Below are positions 7,775-15,942 of a stretch of DNA of 64,000 bases, one piece after another. The position numbers and the translations under genes were made by a program. Within the stretch, counting starts at the first letter, position 1; each line of letters starts with the position of its first letter. Source of the stretch: Tumebacillus amylolyticus (GTDB lineage Bacteria; Bacillota; Bacilli; Tumebacillales; Tumebacillaceae); assembly GCF_016722965.1 (NCBI RefSeq), contig NZ_JAEQNB010000006.1, positions 186,001 to 250,000 on the forward strand, given 5' to 3'. Under the pieces are notes generated by a model that made no database searches, had not been told where the DNA came from, and was given only the letters and a program-made list of their open reading frames with translations.

Positions 7775-9025
7775 GTGGGGGTCATATCCACGACGCAGTT
7801 GCACTACGTGATCGTACGGGAGGGTGACACACTGTCATCTATCGCAAATCGTTATCGAACGACGACGGCGACCATCGCCCGGCTGAATCAGCTGTCCTTG
7901 GACACGGTGCTGACCCCCGGCCGAATCTTGCAAGTGCCAAAGCCCAAAGCTGTGGCCGAGCCGCCTGTGAAAGCGTCCCCAGTTCAACGGCCACGCATCC
8001 CGCGCTTTGCGTTTGCCGCCTATACAGCGGCAGAGGGTGTCTATCCCGGAAGTGAGCGGGCTTTGGTCAAGACCGGGGCAGACGGTTTGAGCGGAATCTT
8101 CCCACTTTGGTTCCAAGTCGCGCCGGATGAACCGTGGCGGTTGCAGTCTTACGCGGGAGAAGCACAGATTGAATCGGTGTTGCGCACAGCTCGTGAGCGC
8201 GGGGTGCAGGTGATCGCGACGCTGACCAACCTCTACTATCCTTCCGATGTCAATGCCCGACAGACCATTCACCAAGCGATGACCGTCTATCGAAAACACT
8301 TGCTGGAAGCGGTCGAGTACACGTATGCACGATATGGGCTGGATGGCATCTGGCTCGATTGGGTCGACGTGGAGGAGAGCGATCGGGAGCACTTGGCGGA
8401 GTGGGTGGAGGAGTTGGCCGGACTCTGCCGGCTGCGCGGGTGGACATTGGTCGTCAACGTACCGATGATGCCGACAACGCACGGCGTGCCCCATACCGGA
8501 GCGTACGATTTGTTGCGAATCGGGCGAGCGGCCGACTTGGTGGCGTTGCTGCTGAACACAGAGCATCGCTTGCAGACAGGGCCAGGGCCGCTCTGTTCAC
8601 TTCCCTGGGCGGAGACCGGGGTGCGCCATGCGTTGGCGTCAGGCGTTCCAGCGAATAAAATTTTGCTTGGCATCGCCGGATACGCCTACGATTGGAAGGA
8701 GAACAGCACAGTCCCTGAATACCTTTCCTTCGAGGGCGCGATGAACCGCGCTCGCCAATATCGGGTCCACGTGAAGTTCGATCCGGTTAGTCAAACGCCG
8801 ATGTACGTCTATCAAGACAGCCAAGGTGTGGACCATCAAGTGTGGTTCGAGAACACCTCAAGTCTTTCGCAGAAGGTCACGATCCTCAATCGCTATGGGT
8901 TGGCGGGACTTTCTCTTTGGCGGCTCGGTATGGAGGACCCCAGCTTATGGCCGTTGCTGCGGTATCGGTGGGGAGAGATCAAGAAAGGGAGTTCTCGTTT
9001 CCGTAACATATATTATGGAAACTAA
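7775..9025 (+). CDS. LysM-GH18-like protein lacking the catalytic Glu
   Basis: A paralogue of the preceding gene: LysM (YVIVREGDTLSSIANRYRT ... LNQLSL ... PGRILQVPK), a short Pro/Lys linker, then a GH18-like barrel. The active-site stretch reads DGIWLDWV, so the proton-donor Glu of DGVNLDFE is Val; it may bind glycan without cutting. The start is uncertain: GTG 7775 lies inside the best ribosome site (AAGAGGAGGTG, 7767-7777), whereas alignment with the upstream paralogue and ideal spacing point to ATA 7784; TTG 7799 is another option. The gene lies 32 nt after its paralogue and probably shares its SOS transcript. A dif-like site covers its last codons. Confidence 0.85.
   Translation: MGVISTTQLHYVIVREGDTLSSIANRYRTTTATIARLNQLSLDTVLTPGRILQVPKPKAVAEPPVKASPVQRPRIPRFAFAAYTAAEGVYPGSERALVKTGADGLSGIFPLWFQVAPDEPWRLQSYAGEAQIESVLRTARERGVQVIATLTNLYYPSDVNARQTIHQAMTVYRKHLLEAVEYTYARYGLDGIWLDWVDVEESDREHLAEWVEELAGLCRLRGWTLVVNVPMMPTTHGVPHTGAYDLLRIGRAADLVALLLNTEHRLQTGPGPLCSLPWAETGVRHALASGVPANKILLGIAGYAYDWKENSTVPEYLSFEGAMNRARQYRVHVKFDPVSQTPMYVYQDSQGVDHQVWFENTSSLSQKVTILNRYGLAGLSLWRLGMEDPSLWPLLRYRWGEIKKGSSRFRNIYYGN
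8996..9023 (+). other. dif-like (Xer-type) site i
   Basis: Arms CGTTTCCGTAA and TTATGGAAACT flank the 6-nt centre CATATA, the 11-6-11 layout of Xer recombination sites. The arms are inverted repeats with only two mismatches. The site overlaps the 3' end of the second LysM-GH18 gene. Function is inferred from resemblance. Confidence 0.5.
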
Positions 9026-9060
9026 AAAGCCATGTCGAGGATTCCGGCATGGCTTGCTTT
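9024..9060 (+). terminator. Terminator after the GH18 pair
   Basis: The stem AAGCCATG/CATGGCTT closes a 13-nt loop and is followed by a short GCTTT run; A-tracts upstream give a weak terminator for the opposite strand. It sits between the GH18 operon and the convergent DUF2071 gene. Confidence 0.6.
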
Positions 9061-9082
9061 CCCGTCACGTTGTGGACGAGGT

Positions 9083-9832
9083 CTATCCAGTTACTTTCAC
9101 AAGCGGCCAGATCAGGGCCATGATGGAGTCGACGTAGTGGAGGATCGGAGGAGAGAGGGGATCGTCAATCGGCAAGTTCAGCCGGTCCAGCATCGTGTTT
9201 TTCTCAAATTCTGCCCCTGCCTGTCGCAGGGGCCACGGAACATGGTGAATGTCACCGCGATAGAGGTGTCCTCCATGCATCGTGTACAAGCAATAGCGCT
9301 CCGTCAACCAATGGTCCAACGTGCCCGGTTCCGCATAGTAGACCTCCGAGGTCGGACGATACGCGGCGACAAATTCCCCTGCAGGCGCGTTGCTGTGGAT
9401 GCGTTGACTTTGATATTCAATGGTGTCTCGTCTCTGTATGGAGGACATTTGAGCATGAAAATAAGGCAGAGAGAACATTCCGCGAGCGACAGAGACCGCC
9501 AAGAGATTCGAGGCATCCAAGCTGAAAAAATAGACACCTGGCTTGCCGTCACGGGTGACGTAGGCGCGAACATTGAGTTCCGGAAACTTATTCGTATACG
9601 GAATCTGAGGGAAAAATCGAGCGCGGATGTCACTCATGTCAAAGGGAACAACGCCTATGTACGTCACTCCATTGTAGGTATCGACTTCTAGTTCCTTCGG
9701 GATGTGTTCACGTATGGCGGACACCGGAATTGGCCAATGCGCGAACAACAGGCGGTTCCACGTCTGTGTCATTACCCATAGTTTGGTAGGGATTGGGTAC
9801 GGTCGATGCTCAACTTGGTGAGTGATCTTCAT
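9083..9832 (-). CDS. DUF2071 / YqjF-family protein
   Basis: A 249-residue protein of the YqjF (DUF2071) family, which has an acetoacetate-decarboxylase-like fold and no settled function. Typical features are the N-terminal W-V-M-T-Q-T-W-N-R-LLFAHWP, the segment VTYIGVVPFDM, and ELNVRAYV with the later YFFSLDA. ATG 9832 follows AGGAGGG with 9 nt spacing. It stands alone between the GH18 pair and the tyrosine recombinase, with 55 nt to the latter, so the two may be co-transcribed. Confidence 0.85.
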   Translation of the reverse strand: MKITHQVEHRPYPIPTKLWVMTQTWNRLLFAHWPIPVSAIREHIPKELEVDTYNGVTYIGVVPFDMSDIRARFFPQIPYTNKFPELNVRAYVTRDGKPGVYFFSLDASNLLAVSVARGMFSLPYFHAQMSSIQRRDTIEYQSQRIHSNAPAGEFVAAYRPTSEVYYAEPGTLDHWLTERYCLYTMHGGHLYRGDIHHVPWPLRQAGAEFEKNTMLDRLNLPIDDPLSPPILHYVDSIMALIWPLVKVTG

Positions 9833-9887
9833 CGCTGAGTTCCCTCCTTAGGGAGCAGATAGGGGACATAACATTATTATAGACAAC

Positions 9888-10850
9888 CTAGATCGTGACT
9901 TGGTTGATGTACCCGCCGGCGCTCTCGCTGAGTTCGCGAATGTCATGGAGATAACGTTCTGTCGTGCGCAAACTTTCATGGCCCATCTGACGTTGCACCT
10001 GCAGCAACGGGGCTTCCGCTTCCAGTGCGAACGTTGCGCAGGTATGTCGCAGAACGTGCGGTGAGATCATTCGAGAGAGACCGGCCGAGCGCGAGAGGCG
10101 ATACATCATATCGCGAACTCCGTTCTGACGATAGCGTGTGAAGCGACGAGTGATCACCAACGGTGTGCGATCGCCCGGATCGAGATTCGGGTTCTTGCCG
10201 CAAGAGCGGCGGAAGTTTTGCAAGAGCTCCCACACATCGGGACGGATCAGCACCGGGCGGTCTTTGTCCCCCTTGCCTCGGACCATCCACCCGATATTGC
10301 CCCGCATGTCTTCATAGAGATCGCACCAGTTTGCCTGACAAAGTTCTTCAACACGAACTCCGGTTGTCATCAGCAAGACGACGATTACATAGGAGCGTTC
10401 ATTTCCTTTCGACGCTTCCAGCAACTTCTGCGCTTCGGTTACCGCGAGCGACCGCTTATGAGTAGCTCGATTCGGGACTCGAGGAGCTGCAATGAGAATC
10501 GCCGGGTTTCGATGGATATACCCAAGACGGTGGGCGAAGAGGAATAGGGACTTCATGATGATAATCATCCGTTGCTGGGTGGCAGGAGCATAATGTTCCA
10601 AGGTATTAAAGTAGGTCACGAGCTGTACATATGTAACGTTGGCGAGTGGAGTGCCGTCGATGAAATTCAAAAAGGTTTGGAGATCACGATGATAGGCCTT
10701 GACCGTCATCTTGGACCACTTTTTCGGACGCGGGCGATTCAGAAAGAGGGCAATCAAATGCTCATCATTCATGATCCCCATTTCATTTGCAAGAGAAGGA
10801 ACACCTGTTCCCATCGTCATAGGGAGCTGATTGTTGGAATCCATCGTCAT
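9888..10850 (-). CDS. XerC/XerD-like tyrosine recombinase
   Basis: A 320-residue phage-integrase-family recombinase. It has an N-terminal SAM-like core-binding domain (about residues 30-120) and a C-terminal catalytic domain with all six residues visible: Arg in TTGVRVEEL, Lys in GKGDKDR, His-x-x-Arg in HVLRHT, His in QMGHESL and the nucleophile Tyr in TERYLHDI. The length matches Xer proteins, but the N-terminal tail is longer than usual. Start chosen at ATG 10850 because AAAGGAG lies 10 nt upstream; the longer frame to 10880 has only TTG. An 11-bp inverted repeat sits over its promoter. No phage structural genes are near. It could be a dedicated recombinase for the dif-like sites here (inference). 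Confidence 0.9.
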   Translation of the reverse strand: MTMDSNNQLPMTMGTGVPSLANEMGIMNDEHLIALFLNRPRPKKWSKMTVKAYHRDLQTFLNFIDGTPLANVTYVQLVTYFNTLEHYAPATQQRMIIIMKSLFLFAHRLGYIHRNPAILIAAPRVPNRATHKRSLAVTEAQKLLEASKGNERSYVIVVLLMTTGVRVEELCQANWCDLYEDMRGNIGWMVRGKGDKDRPVLIRPDVWELLQNFRRSCGKNPNLDPGDRTPLVITRRFTRYRQNGVRDMMYRLSRSAGLSRMISPHVLRHTCATFALEAEAPLLQVQRQMGHESLRTTERYLHDIRELSESAGGYINQVTI

Positions 10851-10889
10851 AACTACCAAACTCCTTTCAAAAGAGCTCAATACTATGAT

Positions 10890-10918
10890 TATAGCGATAA
10901 TAACCAGTTATCGCTATA
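10890..10918. promoter_or_regulatory. Inverted repeat over the recombinase promoter
   Basis: Perfect 11-bp arms TATAGCGATAA and TTATCGCTATA flank the 7-nt centre TAACCAG. A TATAAT -10 for the recombinase lies at the edge of the downstream arm. It may be an autoregulatory operator or a recombination core for the adjacent enzyme. Confidence 0.6.
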
Positions 10919-11223
10919 GTATTGCATGAAAGACCTTCGATTATTTTCGGTCGTTAGGGAAGCGATCCCAACCTCTCACCTCGTCGCCATTTTATGTGAA
11001 CTAACTTGCATTTCCTTCTGAAAAACGACCTTCTATATTCCCTTTTAAGGCCCTTCTCTTCTCCTTCGAATACCATTACACCATTATCAAGAACTTCTCC
11101 ACCACGGGCCTTATAGAGCCCTACAGGCATAACCTTACTTTTCGCGACAAAATATCCACCACTTTCGACGCTTAAGCGCGAAACTCACCGATTATTCTCA
11201 TTTCTGCGGAAATATCGGGCCCT
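10919..11223. other. AT-richer intergenic stretch, no gene seen
   Basis: About 300 bases between the recombinase and the murC terminator hold no ORF with a ribosome site. The base composition is richer in A/T than the flanking genes. A lone Xer-like half-site, TTATGTGAACT, lies at 10992-11002. I see no tRNA or attachment repeat. Confidence 0.5.
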
Positions 11224-11251
11224 AAAAAAAGCCACCCTGCAAGAGGGTAGC
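11224..11251 (-). terminator. Terminator of murC
   Basis: On the minus strand GCTACCCT, a CTTGC loop, AGGGTGGC and a run of seven T follow the murC stop codon by about 20 nt. Confidence 0.85.
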
Positions 11252-11272
11252 TTCTGTTCCGCATTCCGTACG

Positions 11273-12643
11273 TTATTCCGATTTCGACTCCAACAAGAAC
11301 GTCAGCGAGTCTTCGCCGATCCCTCGCACGTTCCCGGCTCCCATGGTCAATACGATCCCTTGGTTCGTCGTCGCATACTGTTGCAGAAAGCGAGTTCCTT
11401 CTTCCAGATTATCCACGTAGGTGACCGACTTCCCGCGCTGGCGTATCGCATCGGCCAACTGTTCGGTGAGTGCATCGCCGGATTCCTGCTCCCGGGCCGA
11501 AGAGAACAGCTTCACCAACAGCACCTCATCCGACAACGTGAGCGAATCCACGAACTCCGTCAAAAACTTCCGTGTCCTTGAGACCGTATGAGGTTGGAAC
11601 ACGGTGATCAGCGGGTCATTCGGAAACGACGCTTTCACAGCACGGAGCGTGGTCGAGATTTCACTCGGGTGGTGGGCGTAATCGTCATACACCTCCATGC
11701 CTCCGAGACGCCCCAGGTAATCAAAGCGGCGATAAACGCCTTGGAACTGACTTAGCGACGACTGCACATCTTGGAAATCCAAGTTGAGGTAGCGAGCGAT
11801 CGCAATCGTCGCCAGCGCGTTCAGCACGTTGTGGCGACCGAGCGAGCGAAACTGCACGCTTCCAAGCGGTGTGCTGCCTTCCCAGACGTCGAAGCACAAC
11901 ACCCCGCGCGATTCGTTGATGTTCGTCGCGTAGAGGTCATTGCTGGAATCCAAACCGAAATACACAATTTTTGCATCCGTTTCTAATTGCCGGCAGCGAG
12001 GGTCGTCACCACACGCGACCAATACGCCGTCTTCCGGCAACTTGTCGACGAGCTGTTGGAAACAAAGGAACACATCGTCGATGTCTTGGAAATAATCCGG
12101 GTGATCGAAATCGATGTTGTTGACGACGAGCAGTTGCGGTTGGTAGTTCAGGAAGTGCCGTTTGTATTCGCAAGCCTCGGCCACCAACAATCCTTCGCCA
12201 TAGCGGGCGTTGCTGCCGATGTTGTAGTTTTTGCTGCCGATCACCACCATCGGATCCAGTCCGGCGGAGGTGAGCAGGGCGCCGACCATCGAGGTGGTAG
12301 TCGTCTTGCCGTGCGTGCCGGTGATCAAGACGCTTGCACGTTCCTGCGTCAATTTTCCGAGCATTTGCGGGTAGTTGTAGACGGGGATGCCCAGTTCCTT
12401 GGCCCGTTTGATCTCGACGTGCTGGTCATTGTAAGCAGGGGAATGACAGACGAGATCCACGCTCTCAACGTTCTCCGGAGAGGGTGATGCGATATATGTG
12501 ATGCCCGCTTGAGAGAGCAGTTCGTCGGTGAAAAACACTTCCTGACTATCCGAACCGGATACCTGGTACCCCATCCGAGCGTACAATTGCGCCAACGCGC
12601 TCGTTCCAGCCCCTTTGATCCCGACAAAATGAATTTTCTTCAT
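11273..12643 (-). CDS. murC: UDP-N-acetylmuramate--L-alanine ligase
   Basis: A 456-residue Mur ligase. The N-terminal UDP-MurNAc domain begins KKIHFVGIKGAGTSALAQL. The central ATPase domain has the P-loop LITGTHGKTTTTSM and the metal-binding region VNNIDFDHPDYF. The C-terminal domain carries YDDYAHHPSEI and VFQPHTVSRT, both typical of MurC. It adds L-Ala to UDP-MurNAc in cytoplasmic peptidoglycan synthesis. I chose ATG 12643 (MKKIHF) behind AAAGGG; the frame stays open upstream without a better start. It is transcribed alone and ends at a terminator. Confidence 0.95.
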   Translation of the reverse strand: MKKIHFVGIKGAGTSALAQLYARMGYQVSGSDSQEVFFTDELLSQAGITYIASPSPENVESVDLVCHSPAYNDQHVEIKRAKELGIPVYNYPQMLGKLTQERASVLITGTHGKTTTTSMVGALLTSAGLDPMVVIGSKNYNIGSNARYGEGLLVAEACEYKRHFLNYQPQLLVVNNIDFDHPDYFQDIDDVFLCFQQLVDKLPEDGVLVACGDDPRCRQLETDAKIVYFGLDSSNDLYATNINESRGVLCFDVWEGSTPLGSVQFRSLGRHNVLNALATIAIARYLNLDFQDVQSSLSQFQGVYRRFDYLGRLGGMEVYDDYAHHPSEISTTLRAVKASFPNDPLITVFQPHTVSRTRKFLTEFVDSLTLSDEVLLVKLFSSAREQESGDALTEQLADAIRQRGKSVTYVDNLEEGTRFLQQYATTNQGIVLTMGAGNVRGIGEDSLTFLLESKSE

Positions 12644-12705
12644 GGCTCGCACCCTTTCAGATGGGATTGGTGTTAACAGTGTACGCAACACGCCCAATCA
12701 TGGTG

Positions 12706-12963
12706 TCAGTCCTCATCGGGAGTTGCAAGTTGGTCGGGGGAAGGGTGGTAGACCTGCTCGATAAACGATTGCCGTTCCGATTCCGAGCGCAGCAGTTTTT
12801 TGAGATAGGAGGTTTCGCCCAATTGCAGGCGCGCATGGTAGTTGCGCTCCAAGGCATTTTTGAACCGGTCGTTATGCATCAACGAATCCCACCACGGGGT
12901 TCGATGGAGTTCTTCGGAAAGGTTGCGATGGTCAAGTGCATCGCGATAGAAGTCCATGTTCAT
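12706..12963 (-). CDS. Small hypothetical protein (85 aa)
   Basis: I do not recognise this protein. It begins MNMDFYRDALDHRN and is highly charged, with many Glu, Arg and His and no membrane segment or Cys pair; the middle (ERNYHARLQLGETSYLKKLL) is likely helical. The start ATG 12963 has GGAGG with 9 nt spacing, strong support that it is real. It lies 62 nt upstream of murC in the same direction, so it may be co-transcribed. Confidence 0.7.
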   Translation of the reverse strand: MNMDFYRDALDHRNLSEELHRTPWWDSLMHNDRFKNALERNYHARLQLGETSYLKKLLRSESERQSFIEQVYHPSPDQLATPDED

Positions 12964-13032
12964 AACAAAAACCCTCCTTTTCTTGGTACTATACCCAATA
13001 CTCAGGAGGGTCAACCGTGGTGAAGACTTTTT

Positions 13033-13545
13033 TTAGAAGATCGCAATGTAGAACCAGACGATCTGAATGCCGACGAGCAAAATCTTGAAGACAGTACCGG
13101 CCAAGAAACTCAACAGCGAACCCCAGCCTACCTTCATCACTTCATTGGTCTTGCGGCGCATCAGCATCTCACCGATCATCGCGCCGATGACAGCACCCAG
13201 CAACGGCCCGAAGATCACCGCCAGCGGCCCCAGCGGGGAGATCACGAACGGGAGGATAAACATCCCAAGCGACCCCCCGATCATCCCAGCCTTGCTGCCG
13301 CCCATCTTCTTGATCCCGAAGATCTGGGCCACGTTGTCCGAAATGAAGTTCACGACGATCAACACGCTCTGACCGATCCAGAACACAACGGAGAAGTCAT
13401 CCCATCCCGACATCCACCCGAAGATCAGAAACGCCGGAATCGTAAAAATGGTCCCGGGAATGATCGGAACCACGGTGAAGAACAGCGCCGCAAACAGCAA
13501 CAACGACGAAATGATAAGTCCTCCGGTAAAAAGTGCGTAATCCAA
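13033..13545 (-). CDS. DUF456 family membrane protein
   Basis: A 170-residue integral membrane protein. The hydrophobic segments alternate with Gly/Pro-rich turns, as in FFTVVPIIPGTIFTIPAFLI and GSLGMFILPFVISPLGPLA, the pattern of the DUF456 family, whose role is unknown. The best start is TTG 13545 (TTG GAT TAC), 7 nt after GAGAGGGGTG; the frame is open further upstream but without a ribosome site. Its stop is about 70 nt before the start of the small 85-aa gene, possibly one transcript. Confidence 0.82.
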   Translation of the reverse strand: MDYALFTGGLIISSLLLFAALFFTVVPIIPGTIFTIPAFLIFGWMSGWDDFSVVFWIGQSVLIVVNFISDNVAQIFGIKKMGGSKAGMIGGSLGMFILPFVISPLGPLAVIFGPLLGAVIGAMIGEMLMRRKTNEVMKVGWGSLLSFLAGTVFKILLVGIQIVWFYIAIF

Positions 13546-13675
13546 AAACCAACACCCCTCTCTGCTACTTAGTACGAAGAAAGCCAGTCCCCGTTTCACA
13601 AGTTCCCATTTTCTTTCGCTTCCGTCCTTGGAAAGTCCTGCCTGCCAGTCATCGAAACCGTTTTCCAAACATATG

Positions 13676-13710
13676 AAAAAGCGAGCACTCTTGCACAGCG
13701 CTCGCTTTTT
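13676..13710. terminator. Bidirectional-looking terminator of mntH
   Basis: A perfect 11-bp stem AAAAAGCGAGC/GCTCGCTTTTT lies just past the mntH stop. The symmetric A and T tracts allow function on both strands; in use it ends mntH on the minus strand. Confidence 0.88.
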
Positions 13711-13720
13711 CGATCAACTG

Positions 13721-15073
13721 TTAACCAAACAGGGTTCCGTACAAGAGATACAGATTGAGACCGGCGATCACGATGGCCACGATCCAGGCGAGAATCTTCA
13801 ACCAGAGCGGGTTGACGAACTCGCCCATTTTTTTCCGATCGCTTGTGAACTTCACCAGTGGAATGACGGCGAAGGAGAGTTGCAGCGACAGGATCACTTG
13901 ACTGAGGATCAGGAGTTCGCCCGTGCCTTTTTCCCCGTACAGCGCAGTGACGATGATCGCGGGGACGATGGCGACAACTCGCGTGATCAAGCGGCGCAAC
14001 CAAGCTTTGATCCGTATGTTCAAGAAACCTTCCATGACGATTTGGCCTGCCAGGGTGCCCGTCAACGTCGAGTTCTGCCCGGAAGCAAGCAACGCCACAC
14101 CGAACAAAATGCTGGCTGCCGTCGTGCCAAGCAATGGAGAGAGCAGGCGATAGGCGTCCTGAATCTCCGCAACGTCGGTGTTGCCGGTCGTGTGAAAGCT
14201 CGAGGCGGCGAGGATCAGAATCGCCGCGTTGATGAAGAGGGCGAACAGCAGGGCAATCGTCGAGTCCCATGTGCTGTACCGGATCGCTTCTTTTTTGCCG
14301 AGTGCCGTCTCTTCAAAGCGGCGAGTTTGCACGATCGACGAGTGCAGGTAGAGGTTGTGCGGCATAACGGTCGCCCCGAGGATTCCGATGGCAATGTAGA
14401 GCATCGCCGGGTTGCTGACGATCTCCGCTGTCGGCAGGAAGCCCGCGGCTACACCGCCCAGATCCGGTTTGGAGAGGAACAGTTCAATTCCGAAGCAACC
14501 TCCGATCACCACGATCAACGCGATGACCATCGCTTCAATGTAGCGAAAGCCTTTGTTCTGCAACAGCAGGACGAGCAGCACGTCAACCGATGTCAACACG
14601 ATGCCCCAGAGCAGCGGCAACCCGAACAGCAAGTTGAGTGCAATCGCCGAACCGATCAACTCCGCGAGGTCACAAGCCGCAATCGCCAATTCGCACAGAA
14701 ACCAGAGGCACATCGAGACGGGGCGGGAGTAGGCATCCCGGCACGCCTGTGCCAAGTCACGACCTGTGACGATGCCAAGCTTTCCGGCCAACGCTTGCAG
14801 CAGAATCGCCATCAGATTGGAAATCATAATCACAAACAAAAGCGTATACCCGAACTTCGATCCCCCCGCCAAGTCGGTCGCCCAGTTTCCGGGGTCCATA
14901 TACCCAACCGCGACCAAGTACCCGGGGCCGAGAAACGCCATAAACTTACGAATCCACGAGCCTTTCGTGGGAACCGGCATCGAACGGTGAACTTCCTGCA
15001 AAGAGTTGCTTGATTTCTCCGAGCGCCATCCGGAGTCCGTCACGAGAGAGACGGGAGTGCCGCTGTCTTTCAT
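13721..15073 (-). CDS. mntH: NRAMP manganese/iron transporter
   Basis: A 450-residue proton-coupled divalent-metal importer with about eleven membrane helices. The metal-site motif DPGNW in helix 1 ([18 protein letters not shown]) and the MPHN motif of helix 6 ([12 protein letters not shown]) are intact. Start ATG 15073 follows GAGGTG with 9 nt spacing. Two MntR boxes and a sigma-A promoter lie upstream, so expression should be repressed by Mn(II)-MntR. The first ~45 residues are a polar cytoplasmic tail, longer than in many homologues. Confidence 0.95.
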   Translation of the reverse strand: MKDSGTPVSLVTDSGWRSEKSSNSLQEVHRSMPVPTKGSWIRKFMAFLGPGYLVAVGYMDPGNWATDLAGGSKFGYTLLFVIMISNLMAILLQALAGKLGIVTGRDLAQACRDAYSRPVSMCLWFLCELAIAACDLAELIGSAIALNLLFGLPLLWGIVLTSVDVLLVLLLQNKGFRYIEAMVIALIVVIGGCFGIELFLSKPDLGGVAAGFLPTAEIVSNPAMLYIAIGILGATVMPHNLYLHSSIVQTRRFEETALGKKEAIRYSTWDSTIALLFALFINAAILILAASSFHTTGNTDVAEIQDAYRLLSPLLGTTAASILFGVALLASGQNSTLTGTLAGQIVMEGFLNIRIKAWLRRLITRVVAIVPAIIVTALYGEKGTGELLILSQVILSLQLSFAVIPLVKFTSDRKKMGEFVNPLWLKILAWIVAIVIAGLNLYLLYGTLFG

Positions 15074-15114
15074 GAGACAAACACCTCGTTTTCTTAGAAG
15101 ATAGCCCAAGCTAA

Positions 15115-15137
15115 TTTTTTTGCCCTAGGGAAACATT
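15115..15137 (-). promoter_or_regulatory. MntR box proximal to mntH
   Basis: TTTTGCCCTAGGGAAAC (15117-15133 within this span) closely matches the Bacillus MntR operator TTTGCCTTAAGGAAAC as I recall it. It lies about 45 nt before the mntH start, in the leader of the transcript. Confidence 0.8.
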
Positions 15138-15240
15138 GTGGCAAAAAAGAAAAACCGTTGGCTCGCTATCATGGGTATGCCGGCCTTTTGGTTTTGGTGA
15201 AGATATTTTCTGCCCGCTCACATTCTTAGCCCTACACAAG

Positions 15241-15262
15241 TTTTTTGCCCGAAGGAAACTTT
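15241..15262 (-). promoter_or_regulatory. MntR box at the mntH promoter
   Basis: TTTTTTGCCCGAAGGAAAC matches the MntR operator. It begins 8 nt downstream of the minus-strand -10 element, covering the expected start site, a classic repressor position. Confidence 0.85.
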
Positions 15263-15270
15263 CTGAAAAC

Positions 15271-15300
15271 AGTATATCTTTAGTTTGGTAAAATCGTCAA
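15271..15300 (-). promoter_or_regulatory. mntH promoter
   Basis: Minus-strand TTGACG (15295-15300), 18 nt spacer, TATACT (15271-15276). The MntR box follows directly. The resulting leader is about 190 nt and contains a possible hairpin around 15151-15201 (AAAACC/GGTTTT with inner TTGGC/GCCGG). Confidence 0.75.
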
Positions 15301-15377
15301 GTGATGTGGCACACTAAGAGGAAAGCCCTGCCAAAGAACCGAAGTAAGTAGGTGTTTTGAGGGGAGGAGATGAGCGA

Positions 15378-15911
15378 ATGGCGAAAGACAACCGCATCGT
15401 CGAATTCGGATATGATCCGAAGATCGCGACCGATCCGGGTAAGGGAACCATCGTGGTGCTCGATGCCTTTGCCGACTGGAAGCAAGAGCAGTTGACCCAA
15501 CTCGTGGAGTTCGCGGAAGTGCGCAGTTTTGCGCAGATCGTGCTGTTCCCACACCATGAGAAAACGTTAAAAACGATGGGCTGGCCCGAGGTGCCCGCCT
15601 TTCATAAACGTGTAAAAGCGCTGGATGCTCTCGTAGACGACCTGCCTTCGACGCCCGTGAAGATCGGGATCGACGTCTGGGAAGAGAAGCGCAAGAAATA
15701 CACCCCTTTGGAGCTGATCGTGCGCTACTTGGAAGAGAAGTACCGTCCTCCGTTTTTCCTGTACGTTTCAGACGCCTATGCCAATTCGATGGCCGGGTTT
15801 GCGTCGTTTGACGAACTGATTCGTAAAGTACGGCTGTTGATCAACCCGCGCTACGGCGTTGGTGAGAATCCGAAACTTACGAAAGTCCAACACCGCTGGG
15901 AACACGTCTAA
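15378..15911 (+). CDS. Hypothetical cytosolic protein (177 aa)
   Basis: I do not recognise the family. The protein begins MAKDNRIVEFGYDPKIA, is soluble and mixed alpha/beta in character, with repeated aromatic and charged patches (YLEEKYRPPFFLYVSDAYA) and no Cys-rich or membrane segments. ATG 15378 has GGAGG about 11 nt upstream. It is divergent from mntH and lies 31 nt before the SDR gene in the same direction, so it could be the first gene of a two-gene operon. Whether the MntR box in the shared intergenic region also affects it is open. Confidence 0.75.
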   Translation: MAKDNRIVEFGYDPKIATDPGKGTIVVLDAFADWKQEQLTQLVEFAEVRSFAQIVLFPHHEKTLKTMGWPEVPAFHKRVKALDALVDDLPSTPVKIGIDVWEEKRKKYTPLELIVRYLEEKYRPPFFLYVSDAYANSMAGFASFDELIRKVRLLINPRYGVGENPKLTKVQHRWEHV

Positions 15912-15942
15912 CGTCTACTCTAGAAAGAAGGTCGAACCTCTC

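Noticed and set aside
10992-11002. TTATGTGAACT, an Xer-like half-site near the recombinase
   Set aside because: There is no matching left arm or centre, so a single 11-bp half-site could be chance.
15138-15240. yybP-ykoY-type manganese riboswitch in the mntH leader
   Set aside because: I could not find the conserved core of that riboswitch; only a generic hairpin is visible, and MntR boxes already explain Mn control.
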